Below, one piece after another: positions 36,242 to 44,855 of a DNA stretch of 64,000 bases (its first letter is position 1; each line of letters begins with the position of its first letter). The translations under genes were made by a program, and so were the position numbers. This DNA is from Gordonia sp. SL306 (GTDB lineage Bacteria > Actinomycetota > Actinomycetes > Mycobacteriales > Mycobacteriaceae). The DNA is taken from NCBI RefSeq assembly GCF_026625785.1, contig NZ_CP113063.1:1364001-1428000 (forward strand), in the 5' to 3' direction. The notes under the pieces are model-generated. The model searched no databases. It was not told the DNA's origin and saw only the letters and a program-made list of their open reading frames with translations.

Positions 36242-37755
36242 GACGACGCACCCTCGGCGCCGGACGGAACGGAATCGCCGGAATCCGCGGCATCGTCAGA
36301 ACTGCTCGACAGGCCGTGAAAGGTCTTCTCCCAGTACGACGGATTGAAGAGCATCTGCCACATGCCCTTGATGGCCGCGATACTCATCAACACCCAGTAG
36401 GCCGGCACCATCAGGGCCGACCAGATCAGCTTGCTACGGCCGTCCTCGCGGATCGAGACGAGATTCATGTAGATGGCCGCCCCGTTGCCGAAGATCAGCG
36501 AGACGAGCGAGAGGTAGTAGATCGGCCCGGGGAAGATGTCCGCGAACACCTTCGGCTGTCCGGCGAGCCAGATCACCATGATCAGCCAGAACACCATGTT
36601 CATGCACGCGATCACCGGGGTGCCCGCGATCAGCAGGGTGAATCGATACCACGCGACCGGTCCCAGGATGCGCCACAGGGCCACGGGCCGTCGCATGTGC
36701 ACCAGCCACGTCTGCATGTAGCCCTTGTACCAACGTGACCGCTGGCGAACCCAGTTGATCGCATCGACGTTGGCCTCTTCCAGGGTGAGCGAGTCGAGCA
36801 CGGCCGTGCGATAGCCGCGGCCGGCGATCCGCACACCGAGGTCCGCGTCCTCCGTCACGTTGAACGGATCCCAGGCACCGATGTCGTCGAGGACGGCGCG
36901 CAGGAAATGGTTCGAGGTGCCGCCCAACGGGATCGGCGCCCGGCTCACCATCAGACCGGGCAACAGATAACTGAACCAGATCCCGTAGTCGGCGGTGAAC
37001 CACTCGGTGAGGACGTTGTCGCGCGAGTTGTGGAAGTTGAGTTTGCCCTGCACGCAGACGACCGTGTCGTCGGAGTCGCGGAACGATGCGACGGCCCGCC
37101 GCAGCTGCAGCGGGTCCGGCAGGTCCTCCGCGTCGAAGATGGTGACGATGTCACCCGTCGCGAAATGCAGGCCGTAGTTGCAGGCCTTCGGCTTGGTCCT
37201 GGGCTGGGCCGGTGGGACGAGGACCACGGTCACCATGTCGTTGTCGCCGACCTCGCGGGCCGCGGCGATCGTGGGTTCGTCGTCCTCTTCGAGCAGCAGC
37301 AGGACCTGAAGCTTGTCGCGTGGATACTCGAGCGACTCCATGGCGCCGATGAGGTCGCCGACCACCTCCGGTTCGCCGTAGGCCGGCACGAGCACGGTGT
37401 AGGGCGGCAGGTCGTCGTCGGCGATGGCACGGGCCTGCTCGTCGGTGATCACGATCGCGCCGTTGACGAGCCCACGCCGGAAGATGAGGACCCGATCGAC
37501 GAGGGCCAGGATGTAGACAACGGTCGCGATCGACACCAGGCCGGCCGTCGTCCCGATCGGGAACACCACCAGCAACACCACGATGGCCGCGAGGGTGCCG
37601 AGCCCGATGATCTTCTGGCCGCGGCTGAACGGTACCGACGCGCTCATCTGAGCGTCCTCGTCTCGCAGTCGCTCGACGGCGTCGTACAGCGCCGCTTGGC
37701 GATAGTCCTCGTCGGCCATCAGTTCGTCGATGGTCCGGCCGTCACGCGTGTTCAT
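36238..37755 (-). CDS. Processive GT2 glycosyltransferase, cellulose-synthase-like
   Basis: 505 residues. Two N-terminal helices, then the GT2 domain with VLVPAYGEPEVVGDLIGAM, substrate-binding DAED in TIFDAEDLPDP, TEDADLGVRI with the catalytic Asp, and QRSRWYKGYMQTW (the QxxRW motif of processive synthases). Three or four helices follow and the protein ends in a Ser/Asp tail with no PilZ domain, so c-di-GMP control as in BcsA is not expected. It overlaps both neighbours by 4 bp. It is the likely polymerising subunit, with the BcsB-like protein encoded two genes upstream. Confidence 0.9.
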   Translation of the reverse strand: MNTRDGRTIDELMADEDYRQAALYDAVERLRDEDAQMSASVPFSRGQKIIGLGTLAAIVVLLVVFPIGTTAGLVSIATVVYILALVDRVLIFRRGLVNGAIVITDEQARAIADDDLPPYTVLVPAYGEPEVVGDLIGAMESLEYPRDKLQVLLLLEEDDEPTIAAAREVGDNDMVTVVLVPPAQPRTKPKACNYGLHFATGDIVTIFDAEDLPDPLQLRRAVASFRDSDDTVVCVQGKLNFHNSRDNVLTEWFTADYGIWFSYLLPGLMVSRAPIPLGGTSNHFLRAVLDDIGAWDPFNVTEDADLGVRIAGRGYRTAVLDSLTLEEANVDAINWVRQRSRWYKGYMQTWLVHMRRPVALWRILGPVAWYRFTLLIAGTPVIACMNMVFWLIMVIWLAGQPKVFADIFPGPIYYLSLVSLIFGNGAAIYMNLVSIREDGRSKLIWSALMVPAYWVLMSIAAIKGMWQMLFNPSYWEKTFHGLSSSSDDAADSGDSVPSGAEGASS

Positions 37756-39275
37756 GATGAGGCCTTTGCGGTCGCGTCCACCTGCGCGTTGATCAGATCC
37801 TCCGCGTAACCGACGAGGAGATCCCTGTCCTTGAACTGCGGTTCGAGGTCGATGGTGACCGCGGTTCCCCGAAGCAGCACGGTGAGGAACGTGGACAGAT
37901 TGCGGGCGATCGTCATGTCGGGAGTCGGAAAAGGTGCATCAGGATCATGGTTGTCCACCGAGACCAGGGTGACTCGCTGCGTCCGCTCACCGTTGTTCCA
38001 GTTCCACGAGAGCCGGTTGTAGGTCAGGTAACTCTCGTCGTCGACGACCGTCTGCAACGAACCCGTGACACCATGCGGCAGCGATACCGGCACCGACGAG
38101 CTGAACCGGTCACCGATCAGGTAGTAGGTGAAGATCACCGGGTACACCTCGAAGCTCAACGGTGCCACCGTTTCGATCGACGTCACCGCGATCTTGCGAG
38201 GCCGGGCGAATTTGTCGAACTCGAGACTGCCCTTCGACTGGAAGATGTTCTGCACGGCCATCGTGGCGTCGGGACCATAGAGGCTGGTGACCCAGTCGTA
38301 GCGGGTCACCTGTCCCGCCACCCATCCGGGTGGCACCAACACGGGCGGTCTCGTGTCGAGGCCCGCGATGTGAGTGTTGGGCGTTTCCCCGAAAGACGGT
38401 ATCGGGATGAAGAACATCGCCACTGCGAGCACGACGACCAGAAATCCCGGACGACCGACCCGCCGCACAGACACCGGTAACATCGCACGGCCGAGCGGAC
38501 TCCACGAGTCTCCTTGTCGCCGTCGGTAATCCACGTAGAGCCAGGCGCTCGCGACGAGCGCGGCACCGACCGCCGGGACCGTCTGATACGCCATCATCGG
38601 CGCATTCGGGAAAACGAGCCGTAGTCCGATCAGGGCCACCGCACCCACGCCTGCGGCAATGGCGGCGCCGAACAAGCCGCGCCGAGGTGTTCGCGCAGTC
38701 GCGACCGCCGTCGCAGCCGCACCGAAGGCGACCATGATCGCTCCGGCGACCACCGGTCCTCCGCCGAAGGTCAGCACTTCCACCCGATAGGGAACCGGCC
38801 AGATCATCAGCAGCAGGAACCACACCCAGCGGTAGCGGGCCACGGGGCGTAGACCGTACATCAGGCAGGAACTGCCCAGCAGGAACATCCACAGGCCCAA
38901 CAGATCCACATGTGTCGTGAGGTAGGCGCGCGAGTACCTCAGGTTCATGAGGGAAAGAGTCAGCGCGACGATGAGGATGACCGTGCCGACAATGACATCG
39001 GTCTGGCGATCGTGGATCGGCAATTCCGGTCCGCGACGCCACGACACACCGATCGCCGCGATCACCACGAGGACCACGACGGCAGGCAAATAGGTGATCA
39101 GCGTGTACGCGCGCATCTCCTCGAACACCGCGTCGAGGGTGTGCCAGAACGCCACGACCGCGGCAACCACGATCAATACCCACCGGACCGCCACGACCGC
39201 GGCCGCGTTCTCCGCGATCCGCTCGCGGAGTCCCGGACCGCCCGCCGCGGGCGCCGGTGCGGTGTCGACGGTCAT
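37752..39275 (-). CDS. Exosortase/EpsI-like polytopic membrane protein of unknown function
   Basis: 507 residues: about ten helices (residues 30-310), then a soluble extracytoplasmic domain of about 200 residues from about 310. The segment LLGLWMFLLGSSCLMYGL to WFLLLMIWPVPYRVEVL resembles the conserved core of exosortases, and a C-terminal domain after the helices recalls EpsI fusions. The expected catalytic Cys-Ser-Gly, Arg and His motifs of exosortases are not found, so sorting activity is doubtful. It starts 7 bp after the BcsB-like gene and overlaps the GT2 gene by 4 bp. A polymer-export or assembly role is inference. Confidence 0.6.
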   Translation of the reverse strand: MTVDTAPAPAAGGPGLRERIAENAAAVVAVRWVLIVVAAVVAFWHTLDAVFEEMRAYTLITYLPAVVVLVVIAAIGVSWRRGPELPIHDRQTDVIVGTVILIVALTLSLMNLRYSRAYLTTHVDLLGLWMFLLGSSCLMYGLRPVARYRWVWFLLLMIWPVPYRVEVLTFGGGPVVAGAIMVAFGAAATAVATARTPRRGLFGAAIAAGVGAVALIGLRLVFPNAPMMAYQTVPAVGAALVASAWLYVDYRRRQGDSWSPLGRAMLPVSVRRVGRPGFLVVVLAVAMFFIPIPSFGETPNTHIAGLDTRPPVLVPPGWVAGQVTRYDWVTSLYGPDATMAVQNIFQSKGSLEFDKFARPRKIAVTSIETVAPLSFEVYPVIFTYYLIGDRFSSSVPVSLPHGVTGSLQTVVDDESYLTYNRLSWNWNNGERTQRVTLVSVDNHDPDAPFPTPDMTIARNLSTFLTVLLRGTAVTIDLEPQFKDRDLLVGYAEDLINAQVDATAKASS

Positions 39276-39282
39276 GGGCTGC

Positions 39283-41262
39283 CTACTGTTCCGGCTGGTG
39301 CGGCCGGGCCGCCCGCGCGCGCCGTCTGCGCATGATCACGGTCCCGCCGATCACGATCCCGACGAGTAGCGCCGCTCCCACGATCACCCCGGTGATGGTG
39401 AACCACGCCGCCTCGTCGTCGGACGCCGCTGTATCCGCCGCATTCACCTCGTCTGAAGCGACCGCCACCGGGTCGTGCCCGGGAACCTGCAGGATCGCGT
39501 CACCGCTGACCGACGACCACCGCTTGTCTGTCGACATCCACCGCAGCAGGCCGTCGAGGTCGCTCGCGTCGTCGGTGGACGTCGCGACCAGAAGGCTCCG
39601 GTCACCGCTGCGTGTCACCTCGAGCGCGCCGTAGTCGACACCCGGATTGAGCGTGACCGAGGACTCCTGGGGATCGTCGCCCTGCGACACGACCTTCAAC
39701 GTGCGTCCGTCGGACTGCAACGGCAGATCCAGATCCGGCAGCTCCTTCCCGTCGGCGGAGATCAGGATCCCCGGCTGATCGGAGGAACCGACGGTGTCCA
39801 TCGACACCACGTCGACCCCGAACGGCACGGCGGACATCGCCTGCAGACCGGATGCGATGGAGACGGCGCGGGAGACGTCGCCGACGTCGCCTTTGGACCA
39901 CGCGAGTTGGGTGCGCGGCATCAGGGCCTGCGGCAGGGACTGAAACCCGCTCGGCACCGGCGGATCGGCCTCCTCCGACTGGATCTCACCGGCGGAACTC
40001 AGACTCAGCGAGCTGCGGTAACCGGTCCCGCAGCTCTCCCCGAGGTCGCCGCGCTCGAGCGTCACGGTGAGCTCGGTGTAGCGGGTCACGACGTCCTGGG
40101 GCACGTCGACCCACGAATTGAAGGTTCCGCTGCCGTCATTCTGCAGGGTCGCGATCGCGCGGTCCCCGACCTTGACCGAGATCAGCCCGTTGGCGTCGCG
40201 CGGTCCCGGGCTGTAGGAGCCCTCCAGCTGCACCCGGATGTTCTTGGACGGTCGTCCCAGCCTGGTCTGATCGATGCCCACGCTGACCGATGGCCATGAT
40301 GCCGACGTGGCACTCTGATCCGTGACCCCGATGTCGGAGAGCGTCTGCACATCCGGCGGGAGTTGCGGTGCGCCGTGCAGGGTTCCGGCCACCGCCGCCG
40401 AGCTCAACGCGATCGGCGAGAGACTGGACGTGAGGAACTGTGTCTGCGCGAGCAACTCGTCGGCCGATCCGCCGATCTCGAGGTAGTTTGTGCCACGGTT
40501 ATCGTGCAGTGACAGCCCGGGCGGCGCGTCGGTGCTGATCACGACCTGTCGCTCCAACGGTCCCGGCGCCGTCGGGGGTGTCGCGCCCCGGGGCAGCGCG
40601 ACCGTGCTGATCGGCACGGGCGTCGTCCCGTAATTGGCCACCACAGCGGTCGCGAGATTGACCGCCGCGGCCCCCTCGGCCTGCTGCACGTCCTGAGGGA
40701 CGTAGATCGTCAGTCCACGCAGCACCGGCGGCAGGAATTCGGCGACGGTGTCCGGGATCGACTCTCGCCCTGTGTAAGCGACGCTGGCATTGACGATGCG
40801 CAACGCGTGCTGAGGGTCGAACTGACAGAAACCCTCGATCTGCAGATAGCCGCGCAGGACCAGGTCGGCGGCGTTCTTGTCGACGCGGACACCGCGAAGG
40901 GACAGCTCGATCGGCGCGTTGGGCGCCGGGTTGATCGGCGTCCGGGAGATCAGCCGATCACCCTGCAGGACATCGATGCTGCCGCCTTTGACGAACGCCG
41001 GCAGCTGGGTGTTCCCGCGCAGTACCGACGGCGTGAGGTCCTTCGGGACGGGCAGGGTCAGACTGACCTCGCCCTGCTGTCCCGGGAAGGTGATCGTCGA
41101 GGACGACCCCAGATCTGCCAAGCTCATCGCGGGCGGGGGATCCCCCGGTGCGGCAGTCGCGGTTCCAGCCAGCCCGGACAGTGCGGCGACCATCCCCACC
41201 ACCGCGACGATGACGACCGGAACCTTGCCGGCACGACGCCGCGACCTCTGCCGAATGTCCAT
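39283..41262 (-). CDS. BcsB-like exported polysaccharide synthase accessory subunit
   Basis: 659 residues. Basic N-terminus and signal peptide (VPVVIVAVVGMVAALSGLAG ending at TATAAPG), a large extracytoplasmic part with repeated beta-rich carbohydrate-binding-like domains, and one C-terminal membrane helix (ITGVIVGAALLVGIVIGGTV) with a basic tail. This is the layout of BcsB, the periplasmic partner of cellulose synthase. Visible segments are LSLRGVRVDKNAADLVLRG and YLEIGGSADELLAQTQ. First gene of the cluster with GT2 and GT-C partners. Cellulose itself is not proven as product. Confidence 0.82.
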   Translation of the reverse strand: MDIRQRSRRRAGKVPVVIVAVVGMVAALSGLAGTATAAPGDPPPAMSLADLGSSSTITFPGQQGEVSLTLPVPKDLTPSVLRGNTQLPAFVKGGSIDVLQGDRLISRTPINPAPNAPIELSLRGVRVDKNAADLVLRGYLQIEGFCQFDPQHALRIVNASVAYTGRESIPDTVAEFLPPVLRGLTIYVPQDVQQAEGAAAVNLATAVVANYGTTPVPISTVALPRGATPPTAPGPLERQVVISTDAPPGLSLHDNRGTNYLEIGGSADELLAQTQFLTSSLSPIALSSAAVAGTLHGAPQLPPDVQTLSDIGVTDQSATSASWPSVSVGIDQTRLGRPSKNIRVQLEGSYSPGPRDANGLISVKVGDRAIATLQNDGSGTFNSWVDVPQDVVTRYTELTVTLERGDLGESCGTGYRSSLSLSSAGEIQSEEADPPVPSGFQSLPQALMPRTQLAWSKGDVGDVSRAVSIASGLQAMSAVPFGVDVVSMDTVGSSDQPGILISADGKELPDLDLPLQSDGRTLKVVSQGDDPQESSVTLNPGVDYGALEVTRSGDRSLLVATSTDDASDLDGLLRWMSTDKRWSSVSGDAILQVPGHDPVAVASDEVNAADTAASDDEAAWFTITGVIVGAALLVGIVIGGTVIMRRRRARAARPHQPEQ

Positions 41263-41319
41263 CGAACCCCTTCAATGCGCGTACGCCCTGCGGTCGTCCG
41301 CGCCCTCGGCGAGACATAC

Positions 41320-41332
41320 TCAGTGTTACTGA
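41320..41332. promoter_or_regulatory. Short palindrome TCAGT-GTT-ACTGA before the exopolysaccharide cluster
   Basis: Perfect 5-bp arms, 58 bp upstream of the BcsB-like start and about 140 bp from the hydrolase start on the other strand. The surrounding bases are the most AT-rich of the gap. A possible operator or promoter-proximal site; no regulator is suggested by sequence. Confidence 0.3.
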
Positions 41333-41474
41333 AGTGAACCTAATCGACCAGCCGTGGATGTGACAGAGATAATCCCGTTCTCGTCTGCGCCCGTCTCGAT
41401 TGTCGTTGTGGATTCGAGTCACAACCGTTTCCCGATGGGCGGCGACTTCTGGAACGATGGGCGGAGTGTCGAGC

Positions 41475-42266
41475 GTGACCGCGGGTGAACAGATCGACGG
41501 CGGCGTCTATGTGGACGTCGACGGACGGCGGGTGTGGCATTTCCACGGCGGCGACCCTTCTGGCCAGGCCATCGTGCTGCTGCACGGGGCCTTCGGCTCG
41601 GCGGCCACCTGGGGCGCACAGATCGCCGACTTCACCGGCGTCGGATTGAACGTCTACGCTCCAGAGCGCAGTGGACACGGCCACTCACCCGATCACGACG
41701 GCCCGTTCTCCTACGCCGACATGGCGGCAGAGACCATCGACTACCTCGAGAACGTCGTGAGCACACCGGCCCATCTGGTCGGCTGGAGCGACGGTGCGGT
41801 GATTGCCCTGCTCGTCGCCCGGCAACGACCCGACCTGGTCAACCGCATGGTGCTGGTGGCCAACTACGTCAACACCGACGGCCAGGAGGCCGCCGAGTTC
41901 TTCAGCCTGATCCAACAGCGGAATCCGTCCACGGTGGAGTTCCTGCGCAGCGGCTACGTCCCGATTTCGCCGGACGGGCCCGAGCATTTCGACATCGTGT
42001 ACGAGAAGACGGTTGCCATGCTCAGCCGCGAGCCCGAATACGATCTCGACGACTTCGCCGAGGTCGCGGCCCCGACCCTGGTGGTCGCCGCGGATCGCGG
42101 CGTTGTGCGTATCGAACACGTGCTGGCGCTGTCCCGGGTGCTGCCCCACGGCCGCTTCGCGGTGCTCCCGGGCACGCACATCCTGCCGGTGGAATCGCCC
42201 GAACTCTTCAACCCGCTGGTGGTCTCGTTCCTCGCGGCCGATCCGGCGAGCCACTGGGCCCCCTGA
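41475..42266 (+). CDS. Alpha/beta-hydrolase
   Basis: 263 residues from GTG 41475, which follows GGGCGGAG by 8 nt; ATG 41457 is the alternative. Canonical fold: oxyanion block VLLHGAFGSAATW, nucleophile elbow VGWSDGAVIAL with Ser, acid Asp in VVAADRGVVRIEH and catalytic His in LPGTHILPVESPE. Substrate unknown; it could be an esterase or lactonase. It ends 20 bp before a family A repeat array and converges on the carboxylesterase. Confidence 0.87.
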   Translation: MTAGEQIDGGVYVDVDGRRVWHFHGGDPSGQAIVLLHGAFGSAATWGAQIADFTGVGLNVYAPERSGHGHSPDHDGPFSYADMAAETIDYLENVVSTPAHLVGWSDGAVIALLVARQRPDLVNRMVLVANYVNTDGQEAAEFFSLIQQRNPSTVEFLRSGYVPISPDGPEHFDIVYEKTVAMLSREPEYDLDDFAEVAAPTLVVAADRGVVRIEHVLALSRVLPHGRFAVLPGTHILPVESPELFNPLVVSFLAADPASHWAP

Positions 42267-42285
42267 CCACCGACCCACCACCCCC

Positions 42286-42355
42286 CTGCCGACAGCAACC
42301 TGCTTCCCGCCGACAGCAACCCGTTTCCGCCGACAGCAACCTGTTCGCCGCCGGA
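42286..42355. repeat. Family A 21-nt repeat array, right of the alpha/beta-hydrolase
   Basis: Partial unit at 42286, then units at 42300, 42321 and 42341 built on CCCGCCGACAGCAAC (20-21 nt each). It lies 12 bp from the 3' end of the carboxylesterase gene, on the side opposite to the array at 43962-44024. Confidence 0.85.
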
Positions 42356-42367
42356 CGGCATCGCCAC

Positions 42368-43918
42368 TCAGGCCGAGGCGTGGACCTTCTGCCAGGCGGC
42401 GCGACGGGCACCCTCCGGATCGGTCTGCACCCGGTCGGGATCGTCGATGATGAGCACCTTGCGACTGCCGGACTCGTAGGCCGGCCATCCCACGCCGGGA
42501 ACGCCGCCGGTGGCGAAGGCTCCCCAACGATCCTGCACATCGGCGATCACCCGCCCGGTCGACCGCCAGTCCCCGACCGCGAGGCCGGCACCCAACGCCG
42601 TGCGGTACGCACCGAACACCGCGAACAGTTCGGTGGCGTGGGTCGCCCCGACACCGGTCGCGGCCAGGATGCGGGTGTGGAAGTCGTAGCGATAGACGTA
42701 GGTCGGCGCGACCCGGCTGTGCCCCTCGGCGAAAGCCACCATCGGTGCCCAGAACACCGCATCGGCAGCCAACTGGACGTCGTCACGCTGACCGCCGTTG
42801 TACAGGGCCCGGATCTCCCGACGGTCCTGTTCGTCGGTGACCCGCACCAGGGCCTTCTCTGCGTCCGGCAACACATTCCAGAACTTGGTGAACAGCTGCC
42901 CCTCGTCGTGGTTGCTGCCGATGATCAGCGGCACCGGAAGCGTCGTGCCCGCCGCGGCCGCATCCAGCGGCGATGCAGGCAGATAAGCACCGTCGACCAC
43001 CGGTCCGTATGGGATCGCGTCGTCGACGCCTGCCGCGGCGGCGAACTTCGTCAGACGGTCCCCGGCACGCAGGATCTCGTTCGCCGACGACCGGGCGAGC
43101 AGCGCCTGGGCGTCGGTCGCCGCGATCGGTTCGGCCTCGGTGTCGACCCGCGTCGACCGACGCTGCGGATCCCGCAGCAGGCGCAGGAACTCGTCGGCGT
43201 AGATTCGTGCGGAGTCCTTGCCGATGACGAGTTCGGTGGCCGGACTCTCCGCGATGGCCCGGTTGAACAGCCCGTTCGCGGCAGGCGTGCTCAGCAGACT
43301 CACCACCGACGTGCCGCCGGCACTCTCACCGAAGATGGTCACGTTGTCGGGGTCGCCGCCGAACGCCGCGATGTTGCGTTGCACCCACGACAGCGCCGCC
43401 ACGTGGTCCTTCAGGCCCAGATTCGAGTCGAACGGCCGGTCATCGGTGGCGTAGGCGCCGAAGTCGAGGAACCCGAACGGGCCGAACCGGTATTGAACGG
43501 TCACGACGACGACATCCTGCGCACGGGCGAGCAACGACCCGTCGTAGAGCGGAGTCGCCGCGGTGCCGAGGATGTACGCGCCGCCGTGGATGAAGAACAT
43601 GACCGGTCGCGGCTTTGACGACGGACGATCGGGCGCGAACACGTTGAGGGTGAGGCAGTCCTCCCCCACCGGCTGATACTTGCCGGGGGCGACCGCGGTG
43701 AACTGCTTCTCCTGGATCGCTGCCTTGGCGAACCGGGTGCAGTCGCGGACGCCGGGCCACGGATTGACCGGCTGCGGATCACGAAAGCGCAGGCCGGCCA
43801 CGGGCGGCGCGGCAAACGGGATGCCTTTCCAGCTGATGGTGCCGCGCCGCGTGCGCTTGCCCCGCGCGCCCTCGACGATGCCATCGGCGGTGGTAACCCT
43901 GCTATCGATCGATGTCAT
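42368..43918 (-). CDS. Type-B carboxylesterase
   Basis: 516 residues from ATG 43918. Catalytic Ser in IFGESAGGTSVVSL, Glu in GSNHDEGQLFTKF and His in GVGATHATELFAVFG. The N-terminal blocks WKGIPFAAPPVAGLRFR and EDCLTLNVFAPD are typical of carboxylesterase/para-nitrobenzyl esterase proteins. No signal peptide from this start. The frame stays open upstream through a family A repeat, which would add a low-complexity LLSAG-rich leader, so ATG 43918 is preferred. Family A arrays bracket the gene. Substrate unknown. Confidence 0.92.
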   Translation of the reverse strand: MTSIDSRVTTADGIVEGARGKRTRRGTISWKGIPFAAPPVAGLRFRDPQPVNPWPGVRDCTRFAKAAIQEKQFTAVAPGKYQPVGEDCLTLNVFAPDRPSSKPRPVMFFIHGGAYILGTAATPLYDGSLLARAQDVVVVTVQYRFGPFGFLDFGAYATDDRPFDSNLGLKDHVAALSWVQRNIAAFGGDPDNVTIFGESAGGTSVVSLLSTPAANGLFNRAIAESPATELVIGKDSARIYADEFLRLLRDPQRRSTRVDTEAEPIAATDAQALLARSSANEILRAGDRLTKFAAAAGVDDAIPYGPVVDGAYLPASPLDAAAAGTTLPVPLIIGSNHDEGQLFTKFWNVLPDAEKALVRVTDEQDRREIRALYNGGQRDDVQLAADAVFWAPMVAFAEGHSRVAPTYVYRYDFHTRILAATGVGATHATELFAVFGAYRTALGAGLAVGDWRSTGRVIADVQDRWGAFATGGVPGVGWPAYESGSRKVLIIDDPDRVQTDPEGARRAAWQKVHASA

Positions 43919-43961
43919 GTACCCCAACATAGACGACGCCCCGATCTCACCGGCGGAGCCG

Positions 43962-44024
43962 GTTTGTCCCGCCGACAGCAACACGTTCCCCGCCGAGAGC
44001 AACCACGTTCTCGCCGACAGCAAC
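43962..44024. repeat. Family A 21-nt repeat array, upstream of the carboxylesterase
   Basis: Three 21-nt units at 43962, 43983 and 44004, each with CCGCCGACAGCAAC or one change. Same orientation as the array at 42286-42355. It lies between the carboxylesterase start and the 3' end of pxpA. Confidence 0.85.
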
Positions 44025-44065
44025 GTGCATCGACGCTTCCGGGCCCGAAACCTCAATCGGCGAGC

Positions 44066-44827
44066 TCAGGCCGAGATCGAGATACCGGCCTCCCGAAGCG
44101 CGTCGCGGACGGCCCGCGCGTGTGCGACGGCCCCGGGGGTGTCGCCGTGCAGGCAGACGGACTCGGCGTCGACGGTGATCGCCGACCCGTCGACGGCGGT
44201 GACCGCGCCGTCGACGATCAGCCCGACGACACGTCGCGCAATCTCGGCGCTGTCGGTCAGCACGGCCCCTTGCTCGGTCCGCGGGACCAAGGTGCCGTCC
44301 GGCAGGTAGCCACGATCGGCGAAGGCCTCGGTGATCACCGGGAGCCCGGCCGCCTCGGCGCGCCGCAACGACACCGAGCCGGGCAAACCCATCAGCGGCA
44401 ACGAACCGCCGAGCTCGACGATCGCCGCCACCACCGCGTCGGCCTGCCCCTCGTGCTTGACGATGGAGTTGTACAGCGCACCATGCGGTTTCACATAAGA
44501 CACCTCGGCACCGACCGAGCGGGCGATGCCGTCGAGGGCACCGATCTGATAGATGACATCGGCAGTCAGGTCCTCGGGCGCGACATCCATGAAGCGTCTG
44601 CCGAATCCCGACCGGTCCGGATAGGAGACCTGGGCACCGATCCGCACGCGGGCGTCGGCCGCCGCCCGACATGTCGCGATCAGTTCGGCGGGCGTTCCGG
44701 CATGAAAGCCACAAGCCACATTCGCGCTGCTGACGACCTCGAGCATGGCCTCGTCGTCGCCGACACCCTCACCGAGGTCGGCGTTCAGGTCGATGACGAG
44801 ATCCGCTGGTCGTCCGCGTCCACCCAT
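44066..44827 (-). CDS. pxpA: LamB/YcsF family protein, 5-oxoprolinase subunit A
   Basis: 253 residues, the usual size. Conserved N-terminus VIDLNADLGEGVGDDEAML, then SSANVACGFHAGTP, GAQVSYPDRSGFGRR, VSYVKPHGALYNSI and SVCLHGDTPGAVAHA. PxpA works with PxpB and PxpC in ATP-dependent cleavage of 5-oxoproline to glutamate. The pxpBC genes are not beside it here, so they must be elsewhere or absent. Start ATG 44827. Confidence 0.92.
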   Translation of the reverse strand: MGGRGRPADLVIDLNADLGEGVGDDEAMLEVVSSANVACGFHAGTPAELIATCRAAADARVRIGAQVSYPDRSGFGRRFMDVAPEDLTADVIYQIGALDGIARSVGAEVSYVKPHGALYNSIVKHEGQADAVVAAIVELGGSLPLMGLPGSVSLRRAEAAGLPVITEAFADRGYLPDGTLVPRTEQGAVLTDSAEIARRVVGLIVDGAVTAVDGSAITVDAESVCLHGDTPGAVAHARAVRDALREAGISISA

Positions 44828-44855
44828 GCCGCGCAGTCTAGCGGCCGCGGCGGGG

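Noticed and set aside
41534..43618. A 694-codon plus-strand frame
   Set aside because: Overlaps the alpha/beta-hydrolase in another frame and the carboxylesterase antisense; no domain is recognisable.
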